From XN24 sp047921455 (GTDB lineage Bacteria; Pseudomonadota; Gammaproteobacteria; Steroidobacterales; XN24): 64,000 bases of DNA. The translations under genes and the position numbers were made by a program. Under the pieces are notes generated by a model that made no database searches, had not been told where the DNA came from, and worked only from the letters and a program-made list of their open reading frames with translations. Below, piece by piece: positions 49,536 through 58,398 of this stretch (its first letter is position 1; the number at the start of each line of letters is the position of its first letter). The DNA lies in assembly GCA_047921455.1 (NCBI GenBank), contig JBLRWC010000002.1:53504-117503 (forward strand), given 5' to 3'.

Positions 49536-50231
49536 CTACAGCAGGCCCCGCTCGGCGAAGGAAACGCAGGCGGCATCACCCACCACGAGGTGATCGAGAA
49601 CGCGGATATCCACCAGCGCCAGCGCGCTTTTCAGCCGGCGCGTAATGACCTCGTCGGCCTGGCTGGGCTCGGCCACACCCGAAGGGTGATTGTGGGCGAG
49701 GATCAGCGCGGCGGCATTCTGGGCGAGGGCGCGCTTGACGACCTCGCGCGGGTGGACGCTGGCGCCGTCGATCGTGCCCCGGAAAAGCTCCTCGAAGGCG
49801 ATCACGCGGTTGCGATTGTCGAGGTGCAGGCAACAGAACACCTCGTGCGGCAGGTCGCGCAGCCGGGCGCGCAGAAAACGCCGCACGGCGTCGGGTGAAC
49901 CGAGGGCGGGGCCGCGGCGGACGGTCTCTTCCAGGTGCCGCCGGGCCAGCTCGAGACCGGCCTGCAGCAACGCGTACTTGACGGGTCCCAGCCCCGGCAG
50001 CGCCGAAAAGCTGGCAAGGTCGGCCGTCAGCAGGCCCCGCAGTCCACCGAAACCGACCAACAGCTCCCGCGCCAGGTCCACGGCGGTGCGGCCGGGGGCG
50101 CCGGTACGCAGGAAAATCGCCAGCAGTTCGGCGTCGGACAGCCGGCCCGGCCCGCCCGCCAGCAGCTTTTCGCGGGGCCGCTCGGCAGCCGGCCAGTCTC
50201 TGATCGGAAGATGAGGCATAGGCATGGGCAT
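49536..50231 (-). CDS. radC: RadC/YicR family JAB-domain protein
   Basis: The 231-residue protein has an N-terminal helix-hairpin-helix region (LLTADLASFSALPGLGPVKYALLQAG) and a C-terminal JAB/MPN domain with metal motif ILAHNHPSGVAEPSQAD and upstream Glu. Despite its name a role in DNA repair is doubtful for the family. The start is ambiguous among three in-frame ATG codons (MPMPMP). It is divergent from coaBC, as in many gammaproteobacteria. Confidence 0.93.
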   Translation of the reverse strand: MPMPMPHLPIRDWPAAERPREKLLAGGPGRLSDAELLAIFLRTGAPGRTAVDLARELLVGFGGLRGLLTADLASFSALPGLGPVKYALLQAGLELARRHLEETVRRGPALGSPDAVRRFLRARLRDLPHEVFCCLHLDNRNRVIAFEELFRGTIDGASVHPREVVKRALAQNAAALILAHNHPSGVAEPSQADEVITRRLKSALALVDIRVLDHLVVGDAACVSFAERGLL

Positions 50232-50300
50232 GGGTTCCAGTTGCCAATCGAAGGGTGACTCAGGTTAAGCTGCCGGACGGACTCAAGGCATGGAGCCTTT

Positions 50301-51521
50301 ATGCCCTCTTTATCCGGAAAACATGTGCTTCTCGGCGTCACCGGCGGGATTGCCGCCTACAAGTCGCCTGACCTGGTGCGCCGGCTCAGGGAACAGGGCG
50401 CTGAAGTGCGCGTCGTCATGACGTCGTCGGCCGCCCGATTCGTGACGCCGCTGACCTTCCAGGCGGTATCGGGACACCCGGTGCGCGGCGGCCTCTGGGA
50501 CGAGTCGGCCGAGGCGGCCATGAGCCATATCGAGCTCGCGCGCTGGGCCGACCTGGTCCTGGTGGCCCCCGCGACGGCGGATTTCCTCGCGCGCCTGGCC
50601 ACGGGCCTGGCGGACGACCTGTTGACGACCTTGTGCCTGGCCACGGCTGCGCCGATCGCGGTCGCGCCGGCGATGAACCGGCTCATGTGGGCCAATGCGG
50701 CGACGCGCGACAACGTCCGGCAGCTGGCGGCGCGCGGCGTGGCCGTGCTCGGGCCGGGGGCCGGCGACCAGGCCTGCGGTGAAACCGGCGCGGGCCGGAT
50801 GCTCGAGCCCCTGGAAATCGTGGCCGCCCTGCCGGTACCGGCGGTCGCCGGTGATGGCGTGCTGGCCGGCCAGCGGGTACTGGTGACGGCCGGTCCGACG
50901 CGCGAAGCGCTCGACCCGGTGCGTTACCTGACGAATCGCAGCTCGGGAAAGATGGGTTACGCGGTCGCGGCCGCGGCCGCCCGGGCCGGCGCCGAGGTGG
51001 TGCTGGTCAGCGGGCCGGTGAGCCTGCTGCCGCCGCCGGGCGCGCGTGTCGTCCCGGTCGAAACCGCCGCAGCGATGCGCGCGGCAGTACAGGCGGAACT
51101 ACCGGGCGCGACCATCTTCATCTCGGCCGCGGCCGTGGCAGATTACCGGCCGGCGAATCCGGCGCCCCAGAAAATGAAGAAGCATGCCGGCGAGATGGAG
51201 CTGAAGCTGGTGCGCAACCCGGACATACTGGCCGAAGTGGCGGGGGGCTCGCCGCGCCCGTTCGTGGTGGGCTTTGCGGCGGAAACCCAACAGGTCGAGG
51301 CTAATGCGCGTCTCAAGCTGACGGGTAAAGGACTCGATATGATCGCCGCCAACAGGGTGGGCGCCGATTGCGGGTTCGACCGCGAAGACAATTCGCTCCT
51401 GGTGTTGTGGGCAGACGGACAAGAAGACCTCGGCTGCGGCGGCAAGGCGGATCTTGCCGACCGGTTAATTGGATTGATCGCGGAAAGAATGCATGCAAGT
51501 CATCAAGCTCAAGATTCTTGA
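50301..51521 (+). CDS. coaBC: Phosphopantothenoylcysteine synthetase/decarboxylase
   Basis: The 406-residue bifunctional enzyme has an N-terminal FMN-dependent decarboxylase domain (GVTGGIAAYKSPDLVRRL, catalytic His in SHIELARWAD, PAMNRLMW) and a C-terminal CTP-dependent synthetase domain (VTAGPTREALDPVRYLTNRSSG, AAVADYRPANPAPQKMKK). It makes 4'-phosphopantetheine, the substrate of CoaD encoded at 43.9 kb. It overlaps dut by 29 bases. Confidence 0.96.
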   Translation: MPSLSGKHVLLGVTGGIAAYKSPDLVRRLREQGAEVRVVMTSSAARFVTPLTFQAVSGHPVRGGLWDESAEAAMSHIELARWADLVLVAPATADFLARLATGLADDLLTTLCLATAAPIAVAPAMNRLMWANAATRDNVRQLAARGVAVLGPGAGDQACGETGAGRMLEPLEIVAALPVPAVAGDGVLAGQRVLVTAGPTREALDPVRYLTNRSSGKMGYAVAAAAARAGAEVVLVSGPVSLLPPPGARVVPVETAAAMRAAVQAELPGATIFISAAAVADYRPANPAPQKMKKHAGEMELKLVRNPDILAEVAGGSPRPFVVGFAAETQQVEANARLKLTGKGLDMIAANRVGADCGFDREDNSLLVLWADGQEDLGCGGKADLADRLIGLIAERMHASHQAQDS

Positions 51522-51948
51522 TCCCCGCCTGGGGCGCGAGCTTCCGCTCCCCGAGTACGCGACGCCGGGATCAGCGGGGCTTGATTTGCGCGCCTGTCTC
51601 GACGGGCCGCTGGTGCTCGAGCCGGGCCAGACCGAGCTCGTGCCGACCGGCCTGGCCATCCACATTGATGATCCCGGCCTCGCCGCGGTGCTGTTGCCGC
51701 GTTCCGGGCTGGGCCACAAGCACGGCATCGTGCTGGGCAATCTCGTCGGCCTGATCGATTCGGACTACCAGGGGCAGGTATTCGTCTCGACGTGGAATCG
51801 TGGGGCCCAGTCGTTCACCATCCAGCCGGGCGAGCGCATTGCCCAGATGGTGATCGTGCCGGTGGTGCGGGCCCGTTTCGAAGTAGTCGAGGACTTTACG
51901 GTCAGCGAGCGCGGCGCCGGCGGTTTCGGCCATTCCGGCCGGGACTGA
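51493..51948 (+). CDS. dut: dUTP diphosphatase
   Basis: The 151-residue trimeric enzyme hydrolyses dUTP to dUMP. Conserved motifs are ATPGSAGLDLRA, LLPRSGLGHKHGI, GNLVGLIDSDYQG, PGERIAQMVI and the C-terminal phosphate-gripping RGAGGFGHSGRD. ATG 51493 lies inside the end of coaBC. Confidence 0.96.
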   Translation: MQVIKLKILDPRLGRELPLPEYATPGSAGLDLRACLDGPLVLEPGQTELVPTGLAIHIDDPGLAAVLLPRSGLGHKHGIVLGNLVGLIDSDYQGQVFVSTWNRGAQSFTIQPGERIAQMVIVPVVRARFEVVEDFTVSERGAGGFGHSGRD

Positions 51949-51965
51949 GCCCCGCGCGTTTCGTC

Positions 51966-52505
51966 TTACTCGATGCCCCGCAACTCGCGGAACCGGCCGA
52001 TGTCGTCCTCGAATTGTGCGCGGATACGGGCGATTTCCGCATCGCGCCGCGCGATCTCGTCCTCGTATTCGCCGATGCGCTGCTCGACCGTGGCCAGTTC
52101 ATTAACGGCCGCGGGGTTGCCTTCGAGATCCTGTTGCCGGGCCTGCAGACCCCTCAGGCGATCCTTGGCGACGCGGTTTTGCGCTTCGAGGTAGCCGCTG
52201 CGGCGATCCCGCACGGCCTCGATCTCTGTCACCGAAGCATAGGTTGCCAGCAATGCCCGGTCGCGGTGATCGTGCACCGGGGCCGCCGGTTTCTGCGGCT
52301 CGCCATGCACGATGCTGCGCGTGCCGCGCGCGTCGAGCACCTCGTGGCGTTCCCGGGAATACTCGGGCGGAATGGCGTCGCCAAAGTGGACCACCCCCTG
52401 GTCGTCTACCCAGCGATAAACCTTGCCGGACGCATCGGCCGGGCTAAGCCACGCGATGCTTGCCACTGCAACGGCCGCGAGTAGTAAAAAACCACTGAAT
52501 TTCAT
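51966..52505 (-). CDS. DUF4124 domain secreted coiled-coil protein
   Basis: The 179-residue product has a signal peptide (MKFSGFLLLAAVAVASIAWLS), a DUF4124 module at about 27-60 (GKVYRWVDDQGVVHFGDAIP), and a long C-terminal coiled coil (about 90-175). DUF4124 domains occur on many periplasmic proteins of unknown role. A strong GGAGGTGA site precedes ATG 52505. It converges on dut. Confidence 0.85.
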   Translation of the reverse strand: MKFSGFLLLAAVAVASIAWLSPADASGKVYRWVDDQGVVHFGDAIPPEYSRERHEVLDARGTRSIVHGEPQKPAAPVHDHRDRALLATYASVTEIEAVRDRRSGYLEAQNRVAKDRLRGLQARQQDLEGNPAAVNELATVEQRIGEYEDEIARRDAEIARIRAQFEDDIGRFRELRGIE

Positions 52506-52576
52506 CTGTGTCACCTCCGACTGGTCGGGTGCGCAGTCATCATAACGTCGCTGCGCGGGCCAGAATGTGCGCGCCG

Positions 52577-53224
52577 TCACGCGATGCCATAGCGCCGGCG
52601 GTAGTCCTGCAAAGCCGCGCGTTGCGCCGGATCGGCGTCTTTACGGGCGTCGAAATCCGCCAGCAGGTCCGCGAGGGTGATGATGCTCGTCACCGGCAGC
52701 CCCAGGTCCTGTTCGACCTCCTGCACTGCGGATCGTTCGCCCCGGCCGCGCTCCTGCCGGTCGAGCGCCAGCACGACACCGCAGGGCTCACCGCCCGCGG
52801 CGCGGATAATGTCGATGGACTCGCGAATGGCCGTGCCGGCCGTGATGACGTCGTCGATGACGAGCACGCGTCCGGCCAGCGGCGCGCCGACCAGGTTGCC
52901 GCCCTCGCCGTGATCCTTGGCCTCCTTGCGGTTGAACACCCACGGCACGTCGCGGTCATGGCGCGCGGCGAGGGCGACCGCCGTGGCAGTGGCCAGCGGT
53001 ATGCCCTTGTAAGCGGGGCCGAACAGCACGTCGAACTCGAGCCCGGCGGCGGCAATCGTATCGGCATAGCAGTCGCCGAGCTCCGCCAGCGCGGCGCCGG
53101 TGTTGAACAGGCCGGCATTGAAAAAATACGGGCTTTCGCGGCCCGACTTGAGCGTGAAGCTGCCGAACCTGAGCGCGCCCCGCGCCAGCGCCAACGCGAT
53201 GAAAGCTTGCTTGTAATCGTGCAT
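52577..53224 (-). CDS. pyrE: Orotate phosphoribosyltransferase
   Basis: The 215-residue enzyme converts orotate and PRPP to OMP. It has FTLKSGRESPYFFNAG, the Lys-rich loop FNRKEAKDHGEGG, and the PRPP-binding motif VLVIDDVITAGTAIRES. ATG 53224 gives the typical length; upstream extension is not supported. It is divergent from the exonuclease III gene, the arrangement seen for pyrE-crc in Pseudomonas. Confidence 0.96.
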   Translation of the reverse strand: MHDYKQAFIALALARGALRFGSFTLKSGRESPYFFNAGLFNTGAALAELGDCYADTIAAAGLEFDVLFGPAYKGIPLATATAVALAARHDRDVPWVFNRKEAKDHGEGGNLVGAPLAGRVLVIDDVITAGTAIRESIDIIRAAGGEPCGVVLALDRQERGRGERSAVQEVEQDLGLPVTSIITLADLLADFDARKDADPAQRAALQDYRRRYGIA

Positions 53225-53318
53225 CTGGAGATCCCGGCAGAAAGGAATTTGCGCCGTACGCGAAGACGGCCGTGGAGCAACGGTATGATACACGCCGGCC
53301 CCGACCACCAGAGACGGC

Positions 53319-54098
53319 ATGCGCATTATCAGTCTCAACGCCAACGGTATTCGTTCCGCCGCCCGCAAGGGCTTTTTCGAATGGCTTGCGGGCCAGCGCG
53401 CGGACGTCGTCTGCCTGCAGGAAACCCGGGCGCATGAACACCAGATTCCTGATGATATTTTCCGGCCGGCTGGCTATCACTGTTACTACCTGTCGGCCGA
53501 GAAGAAGGGCTACAGCGGTGTGGCGCTGTACTCGCGGCGTGCGCCCGAACGCATCGTGCGGGGCTTCGGTTCTGCCGAATTCGACCCGGAAGGCCGCTAT
53601 ATAGAAGCCGTGTTCCCCGGCCTGTCGGTCGCCTCCCTGTACATGCCGTCCGGGTCCTCCGGCGAGCCGCGCCAGGCGGCCAAGTTCCGTTTCCTGGACG
53701 AGTTCGCGGATTTCCTGCGGCGCGCGCGCCGTCGGCCGCGTGATTACGTGATCTGCGGCGACTGGAACATCGCCCACAAGGAAATCGACATCAAGAACTG
53801 GCGCGGCAACCTGAAGAATTCCGGTTTCCTGCCCGAGGAACGCGCCTGGATGGACCAGTTATTCGGCCCCTGGGGTTACGTGGACGCCTTCCGCGCGGTG
53901 GACCCGCGGGCGGAACGCTACACGTGGTGGTCCAATCGCGGCCGCGCCCGCGAGAACAACGTCGGTTGGCGGATCGACTACCAGGTGGTGACCCGCGGTC
54001 TCGCGGACCGGATCCGCTCGGCGGACATCTACACGGGGCAGCGCTTGTCCGATCATGCGCCGCTGATCCTCGATTACGACTACGACTGGTCGACGTGA
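53319..54098 (+). CDS. xthA: Exodeoxyribonuclease III (Crc-related)
   Basis: The 259-residue endonuclease/exonuclease/phosphatase-fold protein keeps all catalytic motifs: LNANGIRSAA, VCLQETRAHE, GYSGVALYS, ICGDWNIAHKEIDIKNWR, NVGWRIDYQVV and LSDHAPLILDYD. It should act on AP sites in DNA. Overall sequence and position beside pyrE resemble Pseudomonas Crc, whose catalytic residues are lost; here they are retained. The stop overlaps the AmpG-like gene as GTGA. Confidence 0.92.
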   Translation: MRIISLNANGIRSAARKGFFEWLAGQRADVVCLQETRAHEHQIPDDIFRPAGYHCYYLSAEKKGYSGVALYSRRAPERIVRGFGSAEFDPEGRYIEAVFPGLSVASLYMPSGSSGEPRQAAKFRFLDEFADFLRRARRRPRDYVICGDWNIAHKEIDIKNWRGNLKNSGFLPEERAWMDQLFGPWGYVDAFRAVDPRAERYTWWSNRGRARENNVGWRIDYQVVTRGLADRIRSADIYTGQRLSDHAPLILDYDYDWST

Positions 54099-55456
54099 TC
54101 GACGCCCTGCGGCGCCTGCTCGACCCTTACCGTGACCGGCGCATGGCGACGCTGCTCGCGCTGGGCTTCTCGAGCGGCTTGCCCGCGCCGCTGGTGTTCA
54201 CGAATCTCTCCATCTGGCTGCGCGACGAGGGTGTTTCGCGCACCGGCATCGGCCTGTTTGCGCTGGCCGCGACCCCGTATGCCATCAATTTCCTCTGGGC
54301 GCCGCTGGTGGACCGGATGAAGCTGCCTTTTTTCACTGCGCGCTTCGGCCGCCGCCGTGGCTGGGCGCTGTTTACGCAGGTGTTGCTGATCTGCGCCATC
54401 GCGGTGCTGTCGCGCGCGCAACCCGCGGCCGACCTGTTCGTGGTGGCGGCCGCCGTGCTGCTGGTGACTTTCCTGTCCGCGACCCAGGACGTGGTCATCG
54501 ACGCCTACCGGATCGACGTGCTGTCGCCGGAGCAATACGGCGCGGGCTCCGCGGCCGCCATCTGGGGCTGGCACCTCGGCGGCACGCTGGTCGGCGGCGC
54601 CGGCGGCCTGTACCTGGCGCAGGTGTTCGGCTGGAACGCCGCTTACCTGTTCCTGGCGGCCGGGATCGGCGTGGGCATGCTGGCGATCCTGCTCAGCCCC
54701 GAGCCGCCGTTCAGGCCGTCACCGGACACCGTGGAACACGAGGCGCGCGTGGCGGACCTGTTGCGCCGCGTATCGTGGCTGCGCGGCCGCCTGGCCGGCG
54801 CCACCGCGTGGATCTACGGCGCCGTGATCGCGCCGTTCGTGGATTTCATGAAGCGGGACGGCTGGCTGTTGATCCTGGTGTTCATCATCGTGTTCAAGTT
54901 CGGCGATGCGCTGCTTGGCCGCATGTCGGGCGTGTTCTATCGCGAGCTCGGCTTCAGCCTGGTCGAGATCGCCGAGGTGATGAAGATCTACGGCTTCGTC
55001 GCCAATGGCATCGGCGTGCTCGCGGGCGGGGTGCTGGTGGCGCGGCTGGGCCTGTTCCGGGCATTGCTGGTGGCCGGCCTGCTGGCGGCCGCGACCAACC
55101 TGACCTATTCATGGCTGGCCATGTCCGGCAACGATCCGCTGGTGTTCCGCTTCGCGGTAATCACCGATAACTTCACCGGCGGCCTGGCGACCGTGGCCTT
55201 CGTCGCCTACCTGTCGAGCCTCTGCAACGTCGCCTACACGGCGACGCAGTTCGCCTTGCTCGCCTCGGCGGGCAACCTCGGGCGTATCTGGCTGTCGGCC
55301 TCCAGCGGCTGGATGGTGGATGCGCTGGATGGCGACTGGGCGGTGTTTTTCGCGCTCACCGCGGGCATTGCGCTGCTTGGCCTGCCGTTGCTGCTGGTGC
55401 TGATGCGGCGGTATCCGGAAGCGCATGTTCGCGCACCGGAAGTCGATCGCGGCTGA
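54095..55456 (+). CDS. ampG: AmpG-like MFS transporter
   Basis: The 453-residue membrane protein has twelve or more hydrophobic segments and AmpG-type patterns: LLALGFSSGLPAPLVFTNLSIWL, INFLWAPLVDRMKLPFF..GRRRGW, SATQDVVIDAYRIDVL, and FKFGDALLGRMSGVFYRELGFS. AmpG imports GlcNAc-anhydromuramyl peptides for wall recycling. GTG 54095 overlaps the xthA stop by 4 bases. Substrate is inferred from the family. Confidence 0.88.
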   Translation: MIDALRRLLDPYRDRRMATLLALGFSSGLPAPLVFTNLSIWLRDEGVSRTGIGLFALAATPYAINFLWAPLVDRMKLPFFTARFGRRRGWALFTQVLLICAIAVLSRAQPAADLFVVAAAVLLVTFLSATQDVVIDAYRIDVLSPEQYGAGSAAAIWGWHLGGTLVGGAGGLYLAQVFGWNAAYLFLAAGIGVGMLAILLSPEPPFRPSPDTVEHEARVADLLRRVSWLRGRLAGATAWIYGAVIAPFVDFMKRDGWLLILVFIIVFKFGDALLGRMSGVFYRELGFSLVEIAEVMKIYGFVANGIGVLAGGVLVARLGLFRALLVAGLLAAATNLTYSWLAMSGNDPLVFRFAVITDNFTGGLATVAFVAYLSSLCNVAYTATQFALLASAGNLGRIWLSASSGWMVDALDGDWAVFFALTAGIALLGLPLLLVLMRRYPEAHVRAPEVDRG

Positions 55457-55494
55457 CGGATCTTGGGACTGGTGCAGCTTCCGGCTGGCAAGAG

Positions 55495-55788
55495 CTAGTC
55501 TGACTGGTCCAGGAAATCCAGCGGGTCCGACCAGTCCCGGGCCGTGGCCCGGTCGGTATCCATGCCGTAATCGTCCCGCTCGATGTCGAGCGAGCCGGAG
55601 TAGTCCTCCGGCGGATCGGTGGGCACGAAGGCGCTCTCCTCCCACGCGTCGAAATCCAGCTCCTCGACGGTGCCGTCGAAATGCTGGATGTCGATGGTGC
55701 CGTCGTCGTCATCGACGGCGACGACCTCGAAGCTGGTGCCGCCAGGCGCCTGGTACCAGTCTCCGATTGTGGGAATGGGCAAGGGCAT
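55495..55788 (-). CDS. Small acidic protein of unknown function (DUF6763-like)
   Basis: The 97-residue protein is very acidic (many Asp/Glu, few basic residues). The N-terminal half reads IPTIGDWYQAPGGTSFEVVA then DDDDGTIDIQHFDGTVEELD, a small beta-barrel-like module; the C-terminal half is Asp-rich. I associate the pattern with DUF6763 but no function is known. It converges on the AmpG-like gene. Confidence 0.7.
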   Translation of the reverse strand: MPLPIPTIGDWYQAPGGTSFEVVAVDDDDGTIDIQHFDGTVEELDFDAWEESAFVPTDPPEDYSGSLDIERDDYGMDTDRATARDWSDPLDFLDQSD

Positions 55789-55927
55789 GGACGTATCCCC
55801 GTTAATCCGGGCCTGTTATCCTTGCGCGCCTCTGGCAAGCCGATCCTGCCAGGCACCTCCGTTTTTTCAACCTTATAGCTCACCGTGACCGGGCTGCAAG
55901 TTTTCTTTCCCGTGGATTCGCGCCGCA

Positions 55928-56548
55928 ATGACCGAACAGCTGATCAAGACTTTCATTATCTTTTTTGTGGTCATCGAGCCGGTCTCGCTGGTGCCCATGT
56001 TCGGCGCCATGACGCGCGGGGGCGAGCCGGGCTATCGCAAGCGCATGGCCTGGAAATCCGTGGGGATTTCCGCGGCGATTTTTATCGTTTTCGCGGTTGC
56101 CGGGGATTGGCTGCTGCGGCTGCTGGGCATCAGCGTCTCGGCGTTCAAGGTCGCCGGCGGGGCGTTGCTGTTCCTGTTGGCCGTGGACATGGTGCTGGCG
56201 CGCGAGTCCGGGCTGCGATCGACCACCGTTCGTGAGCAGGACGAGGCCAAGTACCGCGACGATATCTCGGTGTTTCCGATGGCTTTTCCGCTGATTACCG
56301 GCCCGGGCACGCTCGCTACCTTGCTGCTGTTGACGGCGGAAACCAGCGATTACCTGGAGTTTTCGCTGGTCCTGGGCATGGGCCTGCTGGCGCTCGCCGT
56401 CACGCTGGTGTTCCTGTTGCTGACGCAACCGCTGATGCGCGTCATGGGCGTCACCGGCGGCATGGTCGTCAGCCGGCTGCTCGGCGTGGTGCTGGCTGCG
56501 CTGGCCGTGCAGTACATGGTCGACGGCATTACCGAGGTGTTCGTCTAG
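55928..56548 (+). CDS. MarC family integral membrane protein
   Basis: The 206-residue protein has six hydrophobic segments and MarC motifs: FFVVIEPVSLVPMFGAMT, the glycine-rich AFKVAGGALLFLLAVDMV, and SVFPMAFPLITGPGTLATLLLL. MarC/UPF0056 proteins have no settled function; an antibiotic-resistance role was not upheld. It converges on trmB. Confidence 0.9.
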   Translation: MTEQLIKTFIIFFVVIEPVSLVPMFGAMTRGGEPGYRKRMAWKSVGISAAIFIVFAVAGDWLLRLLGISVSAFKVAGGALLFLLAVDMVLARESGLRSTTVREQDEAKYRDDISVFPMAFPLITGPGTLATLLLLTAETSDYLEFSLVLGMGLLALAVTLVFLLLTQPLMRVMGVTGGMVVSRLLGVVLAALAVQYMVDGITEVFV

Positions 56549-56583
56549 GCGCCAGGGCACGCCCGGGACGGCCGCGCCGTTTT

Positions 56584-57300
56584 TCAGCCCCGTCGCTTGC
56601 GGTACAGCAAGTCGAAAACTTCGTGGCCCAGCTTGAGGCCGCGGCGCTCGAACTTGGTTACCGGGCGGGTCTGGGGCCGGGCGGCGTAACCGCCGCCGGG
56701 CGTGGCATTCTCGAACTCCGGCGCCGCCTCGCAAACTTCGAGCATCTGCTCGGCATAGGGCGCCCAGTCGGTGGCCAGGTGCAGCCGCCCTCCCGGCGTC
56801 ATGATCTGCGCGATGCGCTGCAGCAAAGCCGGTTGCACCAGGCGCCGCTTGTGGTGGCGTTTCTTGTGCCACGGGTCCGGGAAAAAAATCAGCACTTCGT
56901 CGATCGAGCCGGGCGGCAACCAGCTCCCGATGACTTCGACCGCGTCGTGATGGGCAATGCGGATATTCGCCAGCTCTTCCCGCTCGATTCGCAGCAGCAG
57001 GTGACCGACGCCCGGGTCATGGACCTCGATACCGAGGTAATCCCGTTCCGGGTGGCGCGCGGCCAGCTCGGCGAGGTTGTCGCCGTTGCCGAAACCGATT
57101 TCGAGCGTGCGCGACGCGCTGCGGCCGAACAGCGCATCGAGGTCCAGCGGCGCCGTCGGTGGATCGATGCCGAGCCGCGGCCAGTGTTCTTCGAGGGCGC
57201 GCGCTTGCGAGGGCGTAAGCCGGCCCGCCCGGCGGACGAAGCTGCGTACCGTGCGGCGATAACCCGGCTCGCCGTCCTGCCCCCGGTCTTGCCCGCTCAG
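56584..57300 (-). CDS. trmB: tRNA (guanine46-N7)-methyltransferase (putative CTG start)
   Basis: The SAM-dependent enzyme makes m7G46 in tRNA. Motifs are TVRSFVRRAGRLTPSQ, LEIGFGNGDNLAELA, YLGIEVHDPGVGHLL, and IFFPDPWHKKRHHKRRL. No ATG, GTG or TTG lies near the expected N-terminus. CTG 57300 gives 238 residues with 17 before the RSFVRR motif, as in E. coli. CTG overlaps the thiG stop as CTGA, exactly the geometry of the ATGA couplings seen elsewhere in this window. The longer open frame upstream is a thiG shadow. Confidence 0.88.
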   Translation of the reverse strand: MSGQDRGQDGEPGYRRTVRSFVRRAGRLTPSQARALEEHWPRLGIDPPTAPLDLDALFGRSASRTLEIGFGNGDNLAELAARHPERDYLGIEVHDPGVGHLLLRIEREELANIRIAHHDAVEVIGSWLPPGSIDEVLIFFPDPWHKKRHHKRRLVQPALLQRIAQIMTPGGRLHLATDWAPYAEQMLEVCEAAPEFENATPGGGYAARPQTRPVTKFERRGLKLGHEVFDLLYRKRRG

Positions 57301-58112
57301 AAAAACGTCCCGTCCAGGGGCGATGAGGCGGACGCAAAGCGCTTGCGCGGGATACGGCCGGCGCGGAACGCCTCGCGTCCCGCCTCGACGGCCTTGCGCA
57401 TGGCGGAAGCCATCAGCACCGGATCGCGCGCGCCGGCAATGGCCGTGTTCATCAGCACGCCATGGCAGCCCAGCTCCATCGCGATCGCGGCGTCCGAGGC
57501 GGTGCCCACGCCGGCGTCCACGATAATCGGCACCGTGGCGTTCTCGACGATCGTGAGGATGTTGTAGGGGTTGCGGATGCCCAGCCCGGAACCGATCGGC
57601 GCCGCCAGCGGCATGACCGAGATGCAGCCCATCTCTTCGAGGCGCTTGGCGATGATCGGATCGTCGTTGGTGTAAACCATGACCGCAAAACCTTCCTTGA
57701 CGAGGATTTCCGTGGCTTCCAGGGTGGCGGTAATGTCCGGAAACAGGGTTTTCTGGTCCGCCAGCACCTCGAGCTTGACCAGCGGGTTGCCGTCGAGGAG
57801 CTCCCGCGCCAGCCGGCAGGTGCGCACTGCGTCCTTCACCGTGAAGCAACCGGCGGTGTTCGGCAGGATGGTGAAGCGCTCCGGCGACAGGTAATCCAGC
57901 AGGTTAGGCTGGTCCTTGTCCTGGCCGATGTTGGTGCGACGGATCGCCACGGTGACGATTTCCGCCCCGCTGGCCTCCGTGGCCGCGAGCGTCTCATCGA
58001 AGTCGCGATACTTGCCGGTGCCGGTCAACAGCCGCGAGCGATACTTGCGCCCGGCGAGCTCGAGCAAATCATCCCGGGTAACGGCGGTCGCGTCCTGAGT
58101 CGTAGTTTCCAT
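57297..58112 (-). CDS. thiG: Thiazole synthase ThiG
   Basis: The 271-residue TIM-barrel enzyme builds the thiazole phosphate of thiamine from DXP, dehydroglycine and ThiS thiocarboxylate. Features are SRLLTGTGKYRDF, VTVAIRRTN, the Schiff-base lysine region VKLEVLADQKTLFPD, LAAPIGSGLGIRNPYNI and VDAGVGTASDAAIAMELG. The start is one base beyond the thiS stop. No TPP riboswitch is visible upstream of thiS. Confidence 0.96.
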   Translation of the reverse strand: METTTQDATAVTRDDLLELAGRKYRSRLLTGTGKYRDFDETLAATEASGAEIVTVAIRRTNIGQDKDQPNLLDYLSPERFTILPNTAGCFTVKDAVRTCRLARELLDGNPLVKLEVLADQKTLFPDITATLEATEILVKEGFAVMVYTNDDPIIAKRLEEMGCISVMPLAAPIGSGLGIRNPYNILTIVENATVPIIVDAGVGTASDAAIAMELGCHGVLMNTAIAGARDPVLMASAMRKAVEAGREAFRAGRIPRKRFASASSPLDGTFF

Positions 58113-58113
58113 G

Positions 58114-58314
58114 TCATCCGCCTCCGACGGCTTGTACGATTTCGATGCGATCTCCGGGCGCCAGCCGATGCGTGGCATGGGCGCTCTTGGGCAGGAGTTC
58201 GCCGTTGATTTCCATGGCATAACGCCGCCCCGCCAGGCCGAGTTGCTCGACCAGGTCGGCGGCTGTCGCCCCCTCGGGGAGCTGTCGGGATGCGCCGTTC
58301 AAGGTGATTTCCAT
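58114..58314 (-). CDS. thiS: Sulfur carrier protein ThiS
   Basis: The 66-residue ubiquitin-like carrier starts MEITLNGASRQLPEGATAAD and ends in VGGG, the C-terminal glycines that are adenylated and thiocarboxylated. It heads the thiS-thiG-trmB operon. Confidence 0.95.
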   Translation of the reverse strand: MEITLNGASRQLPEGATAADLVEQLGLAGRRYAMEINGELLPKSAHATHRLAPGDRIEIVQAVGGG

Positions 58315-58398
58315 AGCGGTTTCGGCAGCGGGTCACGTAGCGGTATGGCGCCCGATATTCTACACGCCGGGCGCCGTATTCCAGCTACCATACGCCCC

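Noticed and set aside
58315..58398. TPP riboswitch before thiS
   Set aside because: The 84-base gap is too short and lacks the CTGAGA and ACCTGATC-type motifs.
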